This document shows positions 29,290-37,045 of a stretch of 64,000 nt of DNA, in pieces. Positions within the stretch are counted from its first letter, which is position 1, and every line of letters starts with the position of its first letter. Made by a program: the position numbers and the translations under genes. The stretch is from Roseitalea porphyridii (GTDB taxonomy: Bacteria; Pseudomonadota; Alphaproteobacteria; Rhizobiales; Rhizobiaceae), in assembly GCF_004331955.1 (NCBI RefSeq), contig NZ_CP036532.1:2046001-2110000 (forward strand). Direction: 5' to 3'. The notes under the pieces are model-generated. The model ran no database searches. It had not been told where the DNA came from and was given only the letters and a program-made list of their open reading frames with translations.

Positions 29290-30042
29290 TCACGCGCTCG
29301 GCGCGCGCCTGTCGAGCCAGCCGATCGCGAAGAAGCCGGTGACGAGCCCGCCGATATGCGCCTCCCATGCGATCGAGGCGCCGCCTGCAAGGCCGAACCA
29401 GTTCGCGCCCGTGGCGAGATTGATCGCCATCCAGATCAGGATGAACGGCAGCACACCGGGCTGTCCGAGCGAGGCCAAGGGGCCGAGCAGCGGACCTGCG
29501 AAACCGCGCCGCGGATGGCGCCTGTCGGCCCGGAAGCCGAACCGCGCGGCCGCCCCCAGAAAGCCGGAGACGGCGCCGGACGCGCCCAGAAGCGGTACCC
29601 AGTCGCCGAAATAGAGCGCGGTGTGCAGCGCCACCGCACCGATCGCGGCGATCACCCACAGCGCCAGCGTGCGCACCCATCCCAGCCGCCAGGCGACCGG
29701 CGCGCCGAAGGCGACGAGCCAGATCATGTTGAATGCCAGGTGCATCCAGTCGCCATGCAGGAAGGTGTGCGTGACCGGTGCAAGCAGCGTCGGCAGGTCG
29801 AGCTGGAAGAAGCCCGGCGCGTAGCGGACCGGAAAAAAGGCGAAGTTGATGATAAGCCAGCGGTCGAGGGCGCCGTCGAAGACGAGCGTCCGCGCCAGAT
29901 GGACGCCGACGCACACGGCCACCAGCGCAATGATCGCGCCGTGCAGGTTGACCGGTGGTGCCGGACGGCGCCGATCATCGCCTTCGGGCGGTTGCAGTGC
30001 CCCGGAAGCGGGCGGATCGCTGTCGGTGTTCGGCTGGTCCAT
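29290..30042 (-). CDS. Rhomboid-family intramembrane serine protease
   Basis: 250 residues with six or more hydrophobic segments. The catalytic serine is in GASGAVSGFLGA and the histidine in EAHIGGLVTGFFAIG; HGDWMHLAFNMIWL matches the conserved loop-1/helix-2 region HxxxHLxxN. It cleaves membrane-spanning substrates; none is identified. ATG at 30042 follows AAGGGA by 7 bases; an in-frame ATG at 30084 is too close to the upstream T-run. The N-terminal 35 residues are proline-rich and cytoplasmic. Confidence 0.93.
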   Translation of the reverse strand: MDQPNTDSDPPASGALQPPEGDDRRRPAPPVNLHGAIIALVAVCVGVHLARTLVFDGALDRWLIINFAFFPVRYAPGFFQLDLPTLLAPVTHTFLHGDWMHLAFNMIWLVAFGAPVAWRLGWVRTLALWVIAAIGAVALHTALYFGDWVPLLGASGAVSGFLGAAARFGFRADRRHPRRGFAGPLLGPLASLGQPGVLPFILIWMAINLATGANWFGLAGGASIAWEAHIGGLVTGFFAIGWLDRRAPSA

Positions 30043-30082
30043 CGCAGTTCCCTTGGCTGCGCACATAGATATCCGACAGCGC

Positions 30083-30117
30083 AAAAAAAGAGGCCATCCA
30101 GGTTTCCCTGGATGGCC
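30083..30117 (-). terminator. Intrinsic terminator upstream of the rhomboid gene
   Basis: Arms GGCCATCCAGG (30092-30102) and CCTGGATGGCC (30107-30117) with a 4-base loop; read on the minus strand this is followed by TC and seven Ts (30089-30083). One of the clearest intrinsic terminators in the window. Confidence 0.8.
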
Positions 30118-30190
30118 CGGTGAGTCCCCTGCCCACCCCGTAACCGGAAAGTCTGAGTGCTGCGGCGGAGCCGCTCCCGTTTCGACTTGG
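30083..30190 (-). ncRNA. Candidate small RNA or leader ending in a strong intrinsic terminator
   Basis: The 315-base gap between the rhomboid ATG (30042) and the PAS gene start (30358) holds no convincing coding region. On the minus strand a GC-rich segment with small hairpins (around 30162-30178, GGAG/CTCC arms) runs into a perfect 11-base-pair stem and a run of seven Ts. No minus-strand coding gene is upstream to need that terminator, so an independent short transcript starting near 30190-30210 is the simplest reading. A 5' leader/attenuator of the rhomboid gene is the alternative. The 5' boundary is a guess. Confidence 0.38.
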
Positions 30191-30357
30191 TAAATGCCAG
30201 ATTAACGGCCCAGCCACAAGCAATGTCCGCCGACAGGGTTAACGCCGCCGGTCCGGCGCTGGCCCGCCCCTTGCATCGTCGACGCCATGGCGAACGCGAT
30301 GCCGCGATCCGTGCCGCGATGGCACAGATCCCGTCGCCCAAGGGTGAAAGTGATACG

Positions 30358-31035
30358 ATGCGTCAAAAGGGAACAAGGCTGGTCTTCGACTACTGGAACG
30401 ATCTGCGCGACCGACGCCCGGCGCCAGCGCGCAACGAGATCGCACCGGCCGCGCTTGGCCGGTCGCTGGCCAATGTCTTCATTCTCGATGCCGGCGGACA
30501 GACGGCACGCTTTCGCCTCGCCGGCACGTGGCTGGGCTCGGTGTTCGGCCGCGAAATGACCGGCGAGCCGTTCGCGGCCCTGTTCGACCGGGACGATCGC
30601 GCGCTGATTGCCCGGCTCGTCGCGGCGGTCGCAGCCGAATCGGCCGTCGCCGTGCTCGACCTGCACGCCACCGCCGAGGGCGGCCGTGCGTCCGACCTCG
30701 AACTCGTGCTGCTGCCGCTCAGCGACGAGCCGGGACGCATCCTCGGTGCCATCCACGCCTACCGTCCCGCCTTCTGGCACGGCGCCCACCCGCTCGGACC
30801 GGCCCGGCTGACCGGGCTGCGCGTCATGGACGCGGACCGGTCCCTGTTCGGCATGCCGGGACGCCCGGCCATCGCCATGCCGCAGGCGCGGCTTGCTGAG
30901 CGGCCGCAGGCCCGCCGCCTGCTGCGCGTGATCGAAGGAAACGCCCAGCGGGACCGGCGGCGCGCGCACGACCATGACGGGCGGCCGCATCTGCGCATCG
31001 TCGGTGCGGGACGGCGCTCGTCGGACCCCGTCTGA
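30358..31035 (+). CDS. PAS-domain protein (PAS_5 family)
   Basis: 225 residues. The N-terminal two thirds match the PAS_5 type widespread in Rhizobiales: FDYWNDLRDRRPAPARNEI, NVFILDAGGQTARFRLAGTWL and GREMTGEPF. The C-terminal 70 residues are basic and less ordered (RRLLRVIEGNAQRDRRRAHD). There is no linked kinase or cyclase domain, so it is likely a single-domain sensor. Start at 30358 follows AGGGTGAAAG; a longer in-frame opening back to 30157 crosses the candidate sRNA. It precedes the PilZ gene by 125 bases. Confidence 0.84.
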   Translation: MRQKGTRLVFDYWNDLRDRRPAPARNEIAPAALGRSLANVFILDAGGQTARFRLAGTWLGSVFGREMTGEPFAALFDRDDRALIARLVAAVAAESAVAVLDLHATAEGGRASDLELVLLPLSDEPGRILGAIHAYRPAFWHGAHPLGPARLTGLRVMDADRSLFGMPGRPAIAMPQARLAERPQARRLLRVIEGNAQRDRRRAHDHDGRPHLRIVGAGRRSSDPV

Positions 31036-31160
31036 GGGCCGCGTCCGCAGGTCGGCGAAGGGGCCGACCTGCACCATCTTGCGGGCCGGATTCTTACCCC
31101 TTGTTAACCGTTCGACCCCTAAGGTCTTCGCAGCACGACGCTTCCCGAAGAGAGATCACG

Positions 31161-31769
31161 ATGCTCAGCGCCGCTGTTGCAGACCAGACAGGAAACGGCC
31201 CCAACCGGCGCGCCTTCCAGCGCGTCAAGGTGAACCTGCATGGTCGCTTCATGTTGCAGGACCGCTCCGAGCATTCCTGCCAGATTCTCGACATGTCACC
31301 GGCGACGGTGACGCTCTATTCGGACGCACAGGCGCGCGAAGGCGAACGGATCATCGCCTATATCGACCATATCGGCCGCGTCGAAGGCCATGTCGTACGC
31401 ACCTTCGACGGCGGGTTCGCGGTCGATCTGAACACCTCGCCGCGCAAGCGCGAGAAGCTGGCCGCCCAGCTCGTCTGGCTCGCCAACAAGCATGAGCTCG
31501 ACCTGCCCGAGGACCGCCGCCACGAGCGCGTCATCCCCAAGAACGCCTCGTCGATCCTGACCCTTTCCGATGGCCGGCAATATCGTTGCCGCATCGTCGA
31601 CCTGTCCCTGTCGGGCGCCGCCGTTTCGATCTCGGTGCGGCCCGCCATCGGCACGCTCGTCAGCCTTGGCGGCATGCGCGGCTCGGTCGTGCGGCATTTC
31701 GACGAAGGCATCGCCGTCGAGTTCGCCTTCGTCCAGCGCCCCGAATCGCTTTCCCAGTATCTCGGCTGA
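31161..31769 (+). CDS. Tandem PilZ-domain protein
   Basis: 202 residues with two PilZ-like domains, the usual c-di-GMP binding fold. The first (residues about 15-100) has RRAFQRV and DMSPATV, lacking the glycine of the canonical D-x-S-x-x-G. The second (about 116-200) has RRHERV and DLSLSGAAV, a full canonical motif. Only the second is therefore predicted to bind c-di-GMP. The start at 31161 follows AGAGA. A clear terminator lies downstream at 31803. Confidence 0.88.
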   Translation: MLSAAVADQTGNGPNRRAFQRVKVNLHGRFMLQDRSEHSCQILDMSPATVTLYSDAQAREGERIIAYIDHIGRVEGHVVRTFDGGFAVDLNTSPRKREKLAAQLVWLANKHELDLPEDRRHERVIPKNASSILTLSDGRQYRCRIVDLSLSGAAVSISVRPAIGTLVSLGGMRGSVVRHFDEGIAVEFAFVQRPESLSQYLG

Positions 31770-31802
31770 CGGACAGCCGGCTGCCGCTCTTTACGACGTG
31801 AC

Positions 31803-31826
31803 ATCCGCCCTCCGGGGCGGATTTTT
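31803..31826 (+). terminator. Intrinsic terminator after the PilZ gene
   Basis: ATCCGCCC (31803-31810) pairs with GGGCGGAT (31815-31822) and is followed by TTTT; 34 bases beyond the PilZ stop codon. Confidence 0.85.
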
Positions 31827-31971
31827 CGTTCGGGCGCCTGCGGGATACGTTCGCGCGGAAATCCCTCCCTCTCCGATCCGTCGTTCCCCCCGGATAGCGC
31901 AGCGGATGCGACGGTAAATCATCCGTTGCACGGTCAGCCAGAATCCCGAACAAATGCGCCGCGCATTTTAG

Positions 31972-31997
31972 TCCTATTCTATTCTTATTCTATTCGA
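31972..31997. repeat. TATTC short tandem repeat in AT-rich intergenic DNA
   Basis: CTATTCTATTCTTATTCTAT followed by TCG: four TATTC units in a markedly AT-rich part of the 320-base gap 31770-32089. The rest of the gap holds the PilZ terminator, a small palindrome (31952-31968, arms AAATGCG/CGCATTT) and the inverted repeat at 32025. Confidence 0.6.
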
Positions 31998-32024
31998 GCT
32001 TTATCCAAGTATAAGTAAAATATA

Positions 32025-32042
32025 CACGCGAAAGTTCGCGTG
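32025..32042. repeat. Inverted repeat upstream of the LapG-like gene
   Basis: CACGCGAA (32025-32032) and TTCGCGTG (32035-32042) form a perfect 8-base palindrome with a two-base centre, 48 bases before the ATG at 32090. It could be an operator or an RNA hairpin in the 5' leader. Confidence 0.45.
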
Positions 32043-32089
32043 GTGTAGATTTGTGTCTGTCATGTTGTTCGCATCAGGGAGACGGACAC

Positions 32090-32752
32090 ATGACAAATAC
32101 AATCAATCATGCGCGGGGACGCGCCTGTTCTTTCACGACCAAGCCCGGAGCCCGGCGCCAGGCCGCTTCGATCGGCGTGCCGACGGCTGCGGCCCTCGCC
32201 GGCGCCGTACTGCTCGGCACCACGCTGGCCGCTCAGGCGATCACCATGCCGACGGGCGGACGCACGACCCAGCCGATCGGACACTACGAGTTCTGCCAGC
32301 GCACGCCGGGCGAATGCCGGCCGACTTCAGAGGCCGCGCCGCACGCTCTGGACCGCGCAAGCTGGGCGGCGATGATCGAGGTCAACAACCACTACAACAC
32401 CACGGTGCTGCCGCTCACCGACATGCAGATCTGGGGGCGCGAGGAACTCTGGTCCTTCCCCGAGGATGTCGGTGATTGCGAGGACTTCGTGCTCGCCAAG
32501 CGGCATCGCCTCAAGGAGATGGGCTTTCACCCCTCCAACCTGCTGATCACCGTGGTGCGCCAGCCAAATGGCGAAGGGCACGCCGTCCTGACGGTGCGCA
32601 CCGATCGCGGCGACTTCATTCTCGACAATCTGGTCGGCGAAATCGCCGACTGGCGCGACACGCCCTACACCTATCTCAAGCGTCAGAGCACCCGCCACGC
32701 CGGACGCTGGGAAAACATCAACGACAGTCGGACGCGCATTTCGGCGCGCTGA
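32090..32752 (+). CDS. Transglutaminase-like cysteine proteinase (BTLCP/LapG family, peptidase C93)
   Basis: 220 residues with an N-terminal export signal or anchor (residues about 26-50, ending AAQAITMP). The catalytic triad of the family is visible: Cys in DVGDCEDFVLAKR, His in EGHAVLTVRTDRG and Asp in DFILDNLVGEI; the preceding NNHYNTTV and WGREELWSFPED segments are also typical. LapG-type enzymes clip large surface adhesins in the periplasm under control of c-di-GMP through LapD. No lapD or adhesin is in the window, but PilZ and PAS genes lie just upstream. Start follows AGGGAGAC. Confidence 0.9.
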   Translation: MTNTINHARGRACSFTTKPGARRQAASIGVPTAAALAGAVLLGTTLAAQAITMPTGGRTTQPIGHYEFCQRTPGECRPTSEAAPHALDRASWAAMIEVNNHYNTTVLPLTDMQIWGREELWSFPEDVGDCEDFVLAKRHRLKEMGFHPSNLLITVVRQPNGEGHAVLTVRTDRGDFILDNLVGEIADWRDTPYTYLKRQSTRHAGRWENINDSRTRISAR

Positions 32753-32802
32753 CGACGGTTCGCCCGGTCAGTCCCCACCCACCCGTCCCCAAGACCGGGC
32801 CA

Positions 32803-32838
32803 GGGCCGGCTCTCGCAAGAGGGCCGGCCCAACCTTTT
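32803..32838 (+). terminator. Terminator between convergent LapG-like and carbonic anhydrase genes
   Basis: Arms GGGCCGGC (32803-32810) and GCCGGCCC (32823-32830), with TCT/AGA also pairing inside, then a short T-run (CCTTTT). Lies between two convergent genes and may serve both. Confidence 0.7.
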
Positions 32839-32858
32839 CGGGAAACCTGTGATCAGCC

Positions 32859-33389
32859 TCAGGGCAGCGGCTTGAGTTGCGCCGCGAACCGGCGCGCGTT
32901 CTCGACATAATGATCGGACGAAAGGCGAAGGCCCGCGATCGCATCGTCGTCGAGCGTGCGGGCGACACGCGCCGGCGCACCGATGATCAGGCTGTTGTCG
33001 GGAAACGTCTTGCCCTCGGTGACGAGCGCCCCGGCGCCGACAAGACAGTTCGCCCCGATCCGCGCCCCGTTCAGCACGATCGCGCCGATGCCGATCAGCG
33101 AATTGTCGCCGATCGTGCAGCCATGCAGCATGGCGCGATGGCCGATCGTGCAGCCTGCGCCGATCGTCAGCGGAAAGCCCGGATCGGTATGCATGACCGT
33201 GTGCTCCTGCACGTTCGTGCGGGCGCCGATCGTCAGCGGTTCGTTGTCCCCGCGCAGAACGCAGCCGAACCAGACGCTGCTGTCCTCGTGCAGGTCGACC
33301 CTGCCGATGACGTGCGCATCATCGGCGATGAAGGCCGGGCCGGCTCCGACAAGCTCCGGCGCCGCGTCGTCAAGTGAATAGAGTGTCAT
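32859..33389 (-). CDS. Gamma-class carbonic anhydrase family protein
   Basis: 176-residue left-handed beta-helix protein of the gamma-CA/CaiE/YrdA type. Hexapeptide repeats run through residues about 20-145 and the metal histidines are in HTVMHTD and GHRAMLHGC. Family members either hydrate CO2 or serve as acyltransferase-like scaffolds; activity cannot be assumed. ATG at 33389 is the family start. The C-terminal helix (HYVENARRFAAQLKPL) is typical. Confidence 0.93.
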   Translation of the reverse strand: MTLYSLDDAAPELVGAGPAFIADDAHVIGRVDLHEDSSVWFGCVLRGDNEPLTIGARTNVQEHTVMHTDPGFPLTIGAGCTIGHRAMLHGCTIGDNSLIGIGAIVLNGARIGANCLVGAGALVTEGKTFPDNSLIIGAPARVARTLDDDAIAGLRLSSDHYVENARRFAAQLKPLP

Positions 33390-33448
33390 CGCGATCCCCT
33401 GCCAGGCTGGCTTCGCACACCTTTGGCAGACAACGCGGGCCGCTTCAA

Positions 33449-33763
33449 TCAGGCGATGACGGCCAGCCGGCCGGTCTCGACCGCGACGACGCCGACGAGC
33501 CCTGCCCAAAGGGCGGCAAACACGATCGTCGTCATCGGCCAGCTCGTGCGCGCCGCGTCGGCGCGAGCCGCAAAGCCCTCGCGCAGCACCAGAACCGGCC
33601 CGCACAGCGCGAAGAACAGCGCGGCGGCGGCCGGCCCGAGCCGCGTCACCGTCGACCGGTCGAAGGCCGGCTGCATGCGCATCGCGCCCTCCAGAAAGTG
33701 AAACACGCTCAGCGACACCGCAAAGCCGACTATGACGCACGCAACCAACATGACACGACCCAC
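33449..33763 (-). CDS. Small membrane protein (DUF6949-like)
   Basis: 104 residues with three predicted membrane helices (residues about 4-24, 43-62 and 76-96). It resembles a small conserved Rhizobiales membrane family (DUF6949); no function is known. The second in-frame ATG (MLVACV, 33751) is an equally good start. It sits upstream of and in the same direction as the gamma carbonic anhydrase gene. Confidence 0.7.
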   Translation of the reverse strand: MGRVMLVACVIVGFAVSLSVFHFLEGAMRMQPAFDRSTVTRLGPAAAALFFALCGPVLVLREGFAARADAARTSWPMTTIVFAALWAGLVGVVAVETGRLAVIA

Positions 33764-33852
33764 CCTCGTTAACCGGGTATTAACCCCGTCCGGTTCGAGT
33801 GGTGCAAGCCCCGTGCCACCGCGGCGCGATCGCCATCAACCACGGTCTGACA

Positions 33853-34620
33853 ATGACGCACGCCCCGTCGACGACCACGCCGGTCAGCGCACCGGACGAA
33901 GGCCCGCAGATCAGCGACGGGCTCGCCGGCCTGGCATGGCGCGCCTTCTGGGCGCTGGGTGCGCTTGCGCTGGTCTCAGCCCTGATGGTGCTGGCCGGCA
34001 ATCTCTACGGGGAGCGCCTTCTGAGGGCCAATCTGAGCACTTCGGCCGAGCCGCTGCAGATCGTCATCGGCAATGACGTGCTCGACGTGCCCGAGAACAT
34101 GTTCCGGCATGCCGACCAGCGCGTCGCCGGCATCACAAACCGCGCGGAACTGAAGGTTCACTGGCCGGAGCGGTCCGGCTATCGCACCGATCTGGCCGAC
34201 GCGTTTTCGGACACCAGTCCCGAAACGGTACAGACCGTCCTGATCTCGATCGCCCGTCGCCAATGGCTGCTCGACATGGCCGGACGGCTCGATCTGGTCT
34301 ACCAGAAGGCGATCGACCCGGCGAAGCCGCCGCGCTCGGTGCACGGCCTGACGGCGGTCGCGCTCGATCCGGCCCACGGCTATGTCGACGAAACGCTCTA
34401 CTACGCCCCCTCCGCCACGAGCGCACTTCCGGTCTTCATCGCGCGCTGCAACGAGCCGGGCGCCGGCCGCGAGGCGCTGCTGCTGGCGTGCGAGACCGAC
34501 CTGTTCTTCGGCGAGACGCTGGAGGTGCGTGTGCGGTTTCCGGCCACGTTTCTGGCGGACTGGGCCGAGTTCAGCGCCGAGCTTGATTCGTTGCTGGAGA
34601 GTTTTCTCGTAACGCCCTGA
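33853..34620 (+). CDS. Conserved hypothetical protein with one membrane anchor
   Basis: 255 residues with a cytoplasmic N-terminus, one membrane helix (about 30-52, AFWALGALALVSALMVLAGN) and a periplasmic domain of about 200 residues containing two cysteines (ARCNEPG, LLACETDLFF) that could form a disulfide. The IVIGNDVLDVPENMFR stretch is the most conserved-looking segment. Start at 33853 gives the normal short tail before the helix; an earlier in-frame start at 33799 adds a region without features. No function recognised. Confidence 0.8.
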   Translation: MTHAPSTTTPVSAPDEGPQISDGLAGLAWRAFWALGALALVSALMVLAGNLYGERLLRANLSTSAEPLQIVIGNDVLDVPENMFRHADQRVAGITNRAELKVHWPERSGYRTDLADAFSDTSPETVQTVLISIARRQWLLDMAGRLDLVYQKAIDPAKPPRSVHGLTAVALDPAHGYVDETLYYAPSATSALPVFIARCNEPGAGREALLLACETDLFFGETLEVRVRFPATFLADWAEFSAELDSLLESFLVTP

Positions 34621-34626
34621 TGGCGT

Positions 34627-34839
34627 TCAACCTTCCAGATCTATGTCCAGGATCGACATGGACAGATCGTACGACACCTCGCCTTCGTCCTCGATCCGCG
34701 AAATGACGCCCAGGAACTCCTCGCCCAGATAGAGTTCGGCCGAATCGCTCAGCTTGGGCCGCGCCTTGACGGCGAGCGAGGGGTTGCCGAACGTGCGACG
34801 GAAATAGGCGGTGAGCTGTTCGAGTTCGCTGGCTTTCAC
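34627..34839 (-). CDS. DUF3126 family protein
   Basis: 70-residue cytoplasmic protein of a small family restricted to alphaproteobacteria: ELEQLTAYFRRTFGNPSL, then the repeated-strand segment YLGEEFLGVISRIEDEGE and SYDLSMSILDIDL. The start is GTG at 34839, with GGAGGAAA 7 bases before it; ATG starts further upstream would add unrelated residues. Function unknown. Lies ahead of nothing on its own strand but downstream of cysE. Confidence 0.88.
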   Translation of the reverse strand: MKASELEQLTAYFRRTFGNPSLAVKARPKLSDSAELYLGEEFLGVISRIEDEGEVSYDLSMSILDIDLEG

Positions 34840-34970
34840 GGCTGCTTTCCTCCGGGACGGCATTGCATGGAACATTTCAGGCGGGACCATCCGGCGCCGC
34901 AGGCGCGGAACCGGACGGGCTCCAACTGGCACGGGGAACATCCCGGTGCAAGGCCTGCGGCCGGGGAAGC

Positions 34971-35789
34971 TCAGGACAGCATCTGGTCCATGGCGCGCGA
35001 GGGCTCGGCGCAGCCGCTTTCGCCGACCACCTTGGCGGGCACGCCGGCCACCGTCTTGCACGGCGGCACGTCGGCGAGCACGACCGAGCCGGCCGCCACC
35101 TTGGAGCAGTTGCCCACGGTGATGTTGCCGAGGATCTTGGCGCCAGCACCGATCAGCACGCCCGAGCCGATCTTGGGATGTCGGTCGCTGCCTTCCTTGC
35201 CGGTACCGCCCAGCGTCACCGAATGCAGGATCGACACGTCGTCGCCGATCGCGGCGGTCTCGCCGACCACGAGGCCGGTTGCATGGTCGAGGAAGATGCC
35301 CTTGCCGATCTTCGCGGCGGGATTGATGTCGGTCTGAAATTCGGACGAAGACCGGCTCTGCAGATAAAGCGCGAAGTCGCGCCGACCGTTCGAATGCAGC
35401 CAGTGGGCGAGCCGGTGCGTCTGGATGGCGTGAAAGCCCTTGAAGTAGAGCAGCGGCTCAAGCCGGCGGTGGCAGGCCGGATCGCGGTCGAAGACCGCCT
35501 GAAGATCGATGCGCACGGCCTCCGCGAAGCCCGTATCGGCGTCGAGCATCGCGTCGAACGCCTGGCGGATCAGTTCAGCCGGAACATCGGGATGGTCGAG
35601 CCGCTCGGCGACCCGGTGCGCGATCGCCTGTTCGAGGCCCGCCTGGTTCAACACCCCGGTGTGAAAGAACGTGCCGATCGCCGGATCGGTGTCGACGGCG
35701 GCCTCCGCCTCCTGCCGGATGCGGTGCCAGATCGGATCGACCGGGTTCAGCGCAGGCGACTGCCGGCGGGTCGTGTCTTGAGCCATCAT
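34971..35789 (-). CDS. cysE: Serine O-acetyltransferase
   Basis: 272-residue CysE. The alpha-helical N-domain (residues about 10-150) ends in FKGFHAIQTHRLAHWL, then the hexapeptide beta-helix holds the active-site motifs DINPAAKIGKGIFLDHATG and SVTLGGTGKEG with the catalytic Asp/His. It makes O-acetylserine for cysteine synthesis. ATG codons at 35789 and 35786 are both possible, following GGGAG. It reads in the same direction as the alpha/beta hydrolase upstream. Confidence 0.96.
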   Translation of the reverse strand: MMAQDTTRRQSPALNPVDPIWHRIRQEAEAAVDTDPAIGTFFHTGVLNQAGLEQAIAHRVAERLDHPDVPAELIRQAFDAMLDADTGFAEAVRIDLQAVFDRDPACHRRLEPLLYFKGFHAIQTHRLAHWLHSNGRRDFALYLQSRSSSEFQTDINPAAKIGKGIFLDHATGLVVGETAAIGDDVSILHSVTLGGTGKEGSDRHPKIGSGVLIGAGAKILGNITVGNCSKVAAGSVVLADVPPCKTVAGVPAKVVGESGCAEPSRAMDQMLS

Positions 35790-35860
35790 GGTCTCCCAAC
35801 CGAAGTAGCGTGCCTCAGCCTAGCCGAACTGGCCCCTATTTGGAACCACCGGGACGCCGA

Positions 35861-36625
35861 TCAAGGCCCCTGCTGCGCCGCCAGGAAGTCGAGGACAGCC
35901 GCCTTGAAGGTGCGGTCGCCGACGGCGAGCATGTGATCGCGCCGCTCGATGTCGAAGGCGCGCGCGTCGCGCATCAGCGCGGCGAGCGGTCCGGGAGCAC
36001 CGGCGATGTCGTCCCTGGTGCCGACGCCGATCAGCGCCGGCGCGGCGATTTCGCCCATCTGCTCGGGCGTCAGGAGGGTGCGCGAGGACTGGATGCAGGC
36101 GGCAAGCGCGATGCGGTCGCTGCCGGTCTGGTCGGCGAAGGCGCGGAACATGCGGCCGCGCTCATGGGTGACGTCGTCGATCGAGGGCGCGAGCAGCGCG
36201 TCCGCGATGGCGTCCCATTCGCCGACGCCCTCGACCATGCCGATGCCAAGCCCGCCGAACACCAGGCTCTGTACGCGCGCGCCATGTCCGAGCGCGGCGA
36301 ACGCGCAGATGCGCGCGCCCATCGAATAACCGAACAGATGCGCGCGCCCGATCTCCAGATGATCGAGCAGCGCGACGGCATCGCCCGCCATGCGCTCGGG
36401 CGTGTAGGCGGACGGATCGTGCGGCTTGTCGCTGTCGCCATGACCCCGATTGTCGAGCGCTATCGCCCGGTATCCGGCCTTCGTCAGCGTATCCACCCAG
36501 CCCGGTCCGATCCAGTTCACCTGCCCGTTCGAGGCAAAGCCGTGCACGAGCAGAACCGGCGGGCCCTGTCTCGGGCCCTCGTCCAGATAGGCGAGCTGCA
36601 GCGCGTCATGCGAAAAGTGCGGCAT
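35861..36625 (-). CDS. Alpha/beta hydrolase
   Basis: 254 residues of the alpha/beta hydrolase fold. The oxyanion motif is VLLVHGFASNG, the nucleophile elbow GYSMGARI (Ser), and the DNRGHGDSDKPHD loop is typical; the histidine is probably in RRDHMLAVGD near the C-terminus. Similar proteins are often labelled esterases or haloperoxidase-like; substrate unknown. ATG at 36625 follows GAGGAG. Confidence 0.9.
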   Translation of the reverse strand: MPHFSHDALQLAYLDEGPRQGPPVLLVHGFASNGQVNWIGPGWVDTLTKAGYRAIALDNRGHGDSDKPHDPSAYTPERMAGDAVALLDHLEIGRAHLFGYSMGARICAFAALGHGARVQSLVFGGLGIGMVEGVGEWDAIADALLAPSIDDVTHERGRMFRAFADQTGSDRIALAACIQSSRTLLTPEQMGEIAAPALIGVGTRDDIAGAPGPLAALMRDARAFDIERRDHMLAVGDRTFKAAVLDFLAAQQGP

Positions 36626-36777
36626 CGGGTCTCCTCGTGCCCTTGCGGCGATGATTAAGCGAAAGACGGGTGGAAATTCGCCGCGCGACTGGCTACCAAG
36701 TTCGGCAGTGCAGCGAAAGGGGCGCGCCGTTCGCCGGCCTGCGCCCGCACCCGAGCAACGCGAACCGGAGACGGACC

Positions 36778-37029
36778 ATGGCCGGTGGCACCACGCCCCA
36801 TTTCCACAACGATGCCGGACACGACCGGATCGCGATCGGCGTCAGAGAGTTCATGTGCGTCGGCGCGACCCCGCCCTACGATCATCCGCACGTCTTCCTC
36901 GACATGGGCGATGAGAACGAGATCGTCTGCCCCTACTGCTCGACGCTCTACGTTCACAATCCCGACCTCGCCGCCGGCGAGACCGAACCCGCCGGATGCG
37001 TGTTCGACGCGCACGCCGACGCCGCCTGA
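36778..37029 (+). CDS. Zinc-finger CHCC family protein
   Basis: 83-residue protein of the zf-CHCC type, related to the NDUFS6/13-kDa accessory subunit of complex I. Metal ligands are a Cys in EFMCVGA, a His in YDHPHVF and the pair in IVCPYCSTLYVH. Alphaproteobacterial complex I carries a zinc-binding subunit of this fold. ATG at 36778 follows GGAGACGGA. Confidence 0.88.
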   Translation: MAGGTTPHFHNDAGHDRIAIGVREFMCVGATPPYDHPHVFLDMGDENEIVCPYCSTLYVHNPDLAAGETEPAGCVFDAHADAA

Positions 37030-37045
37030 GGCGGGCCTGAACGCC

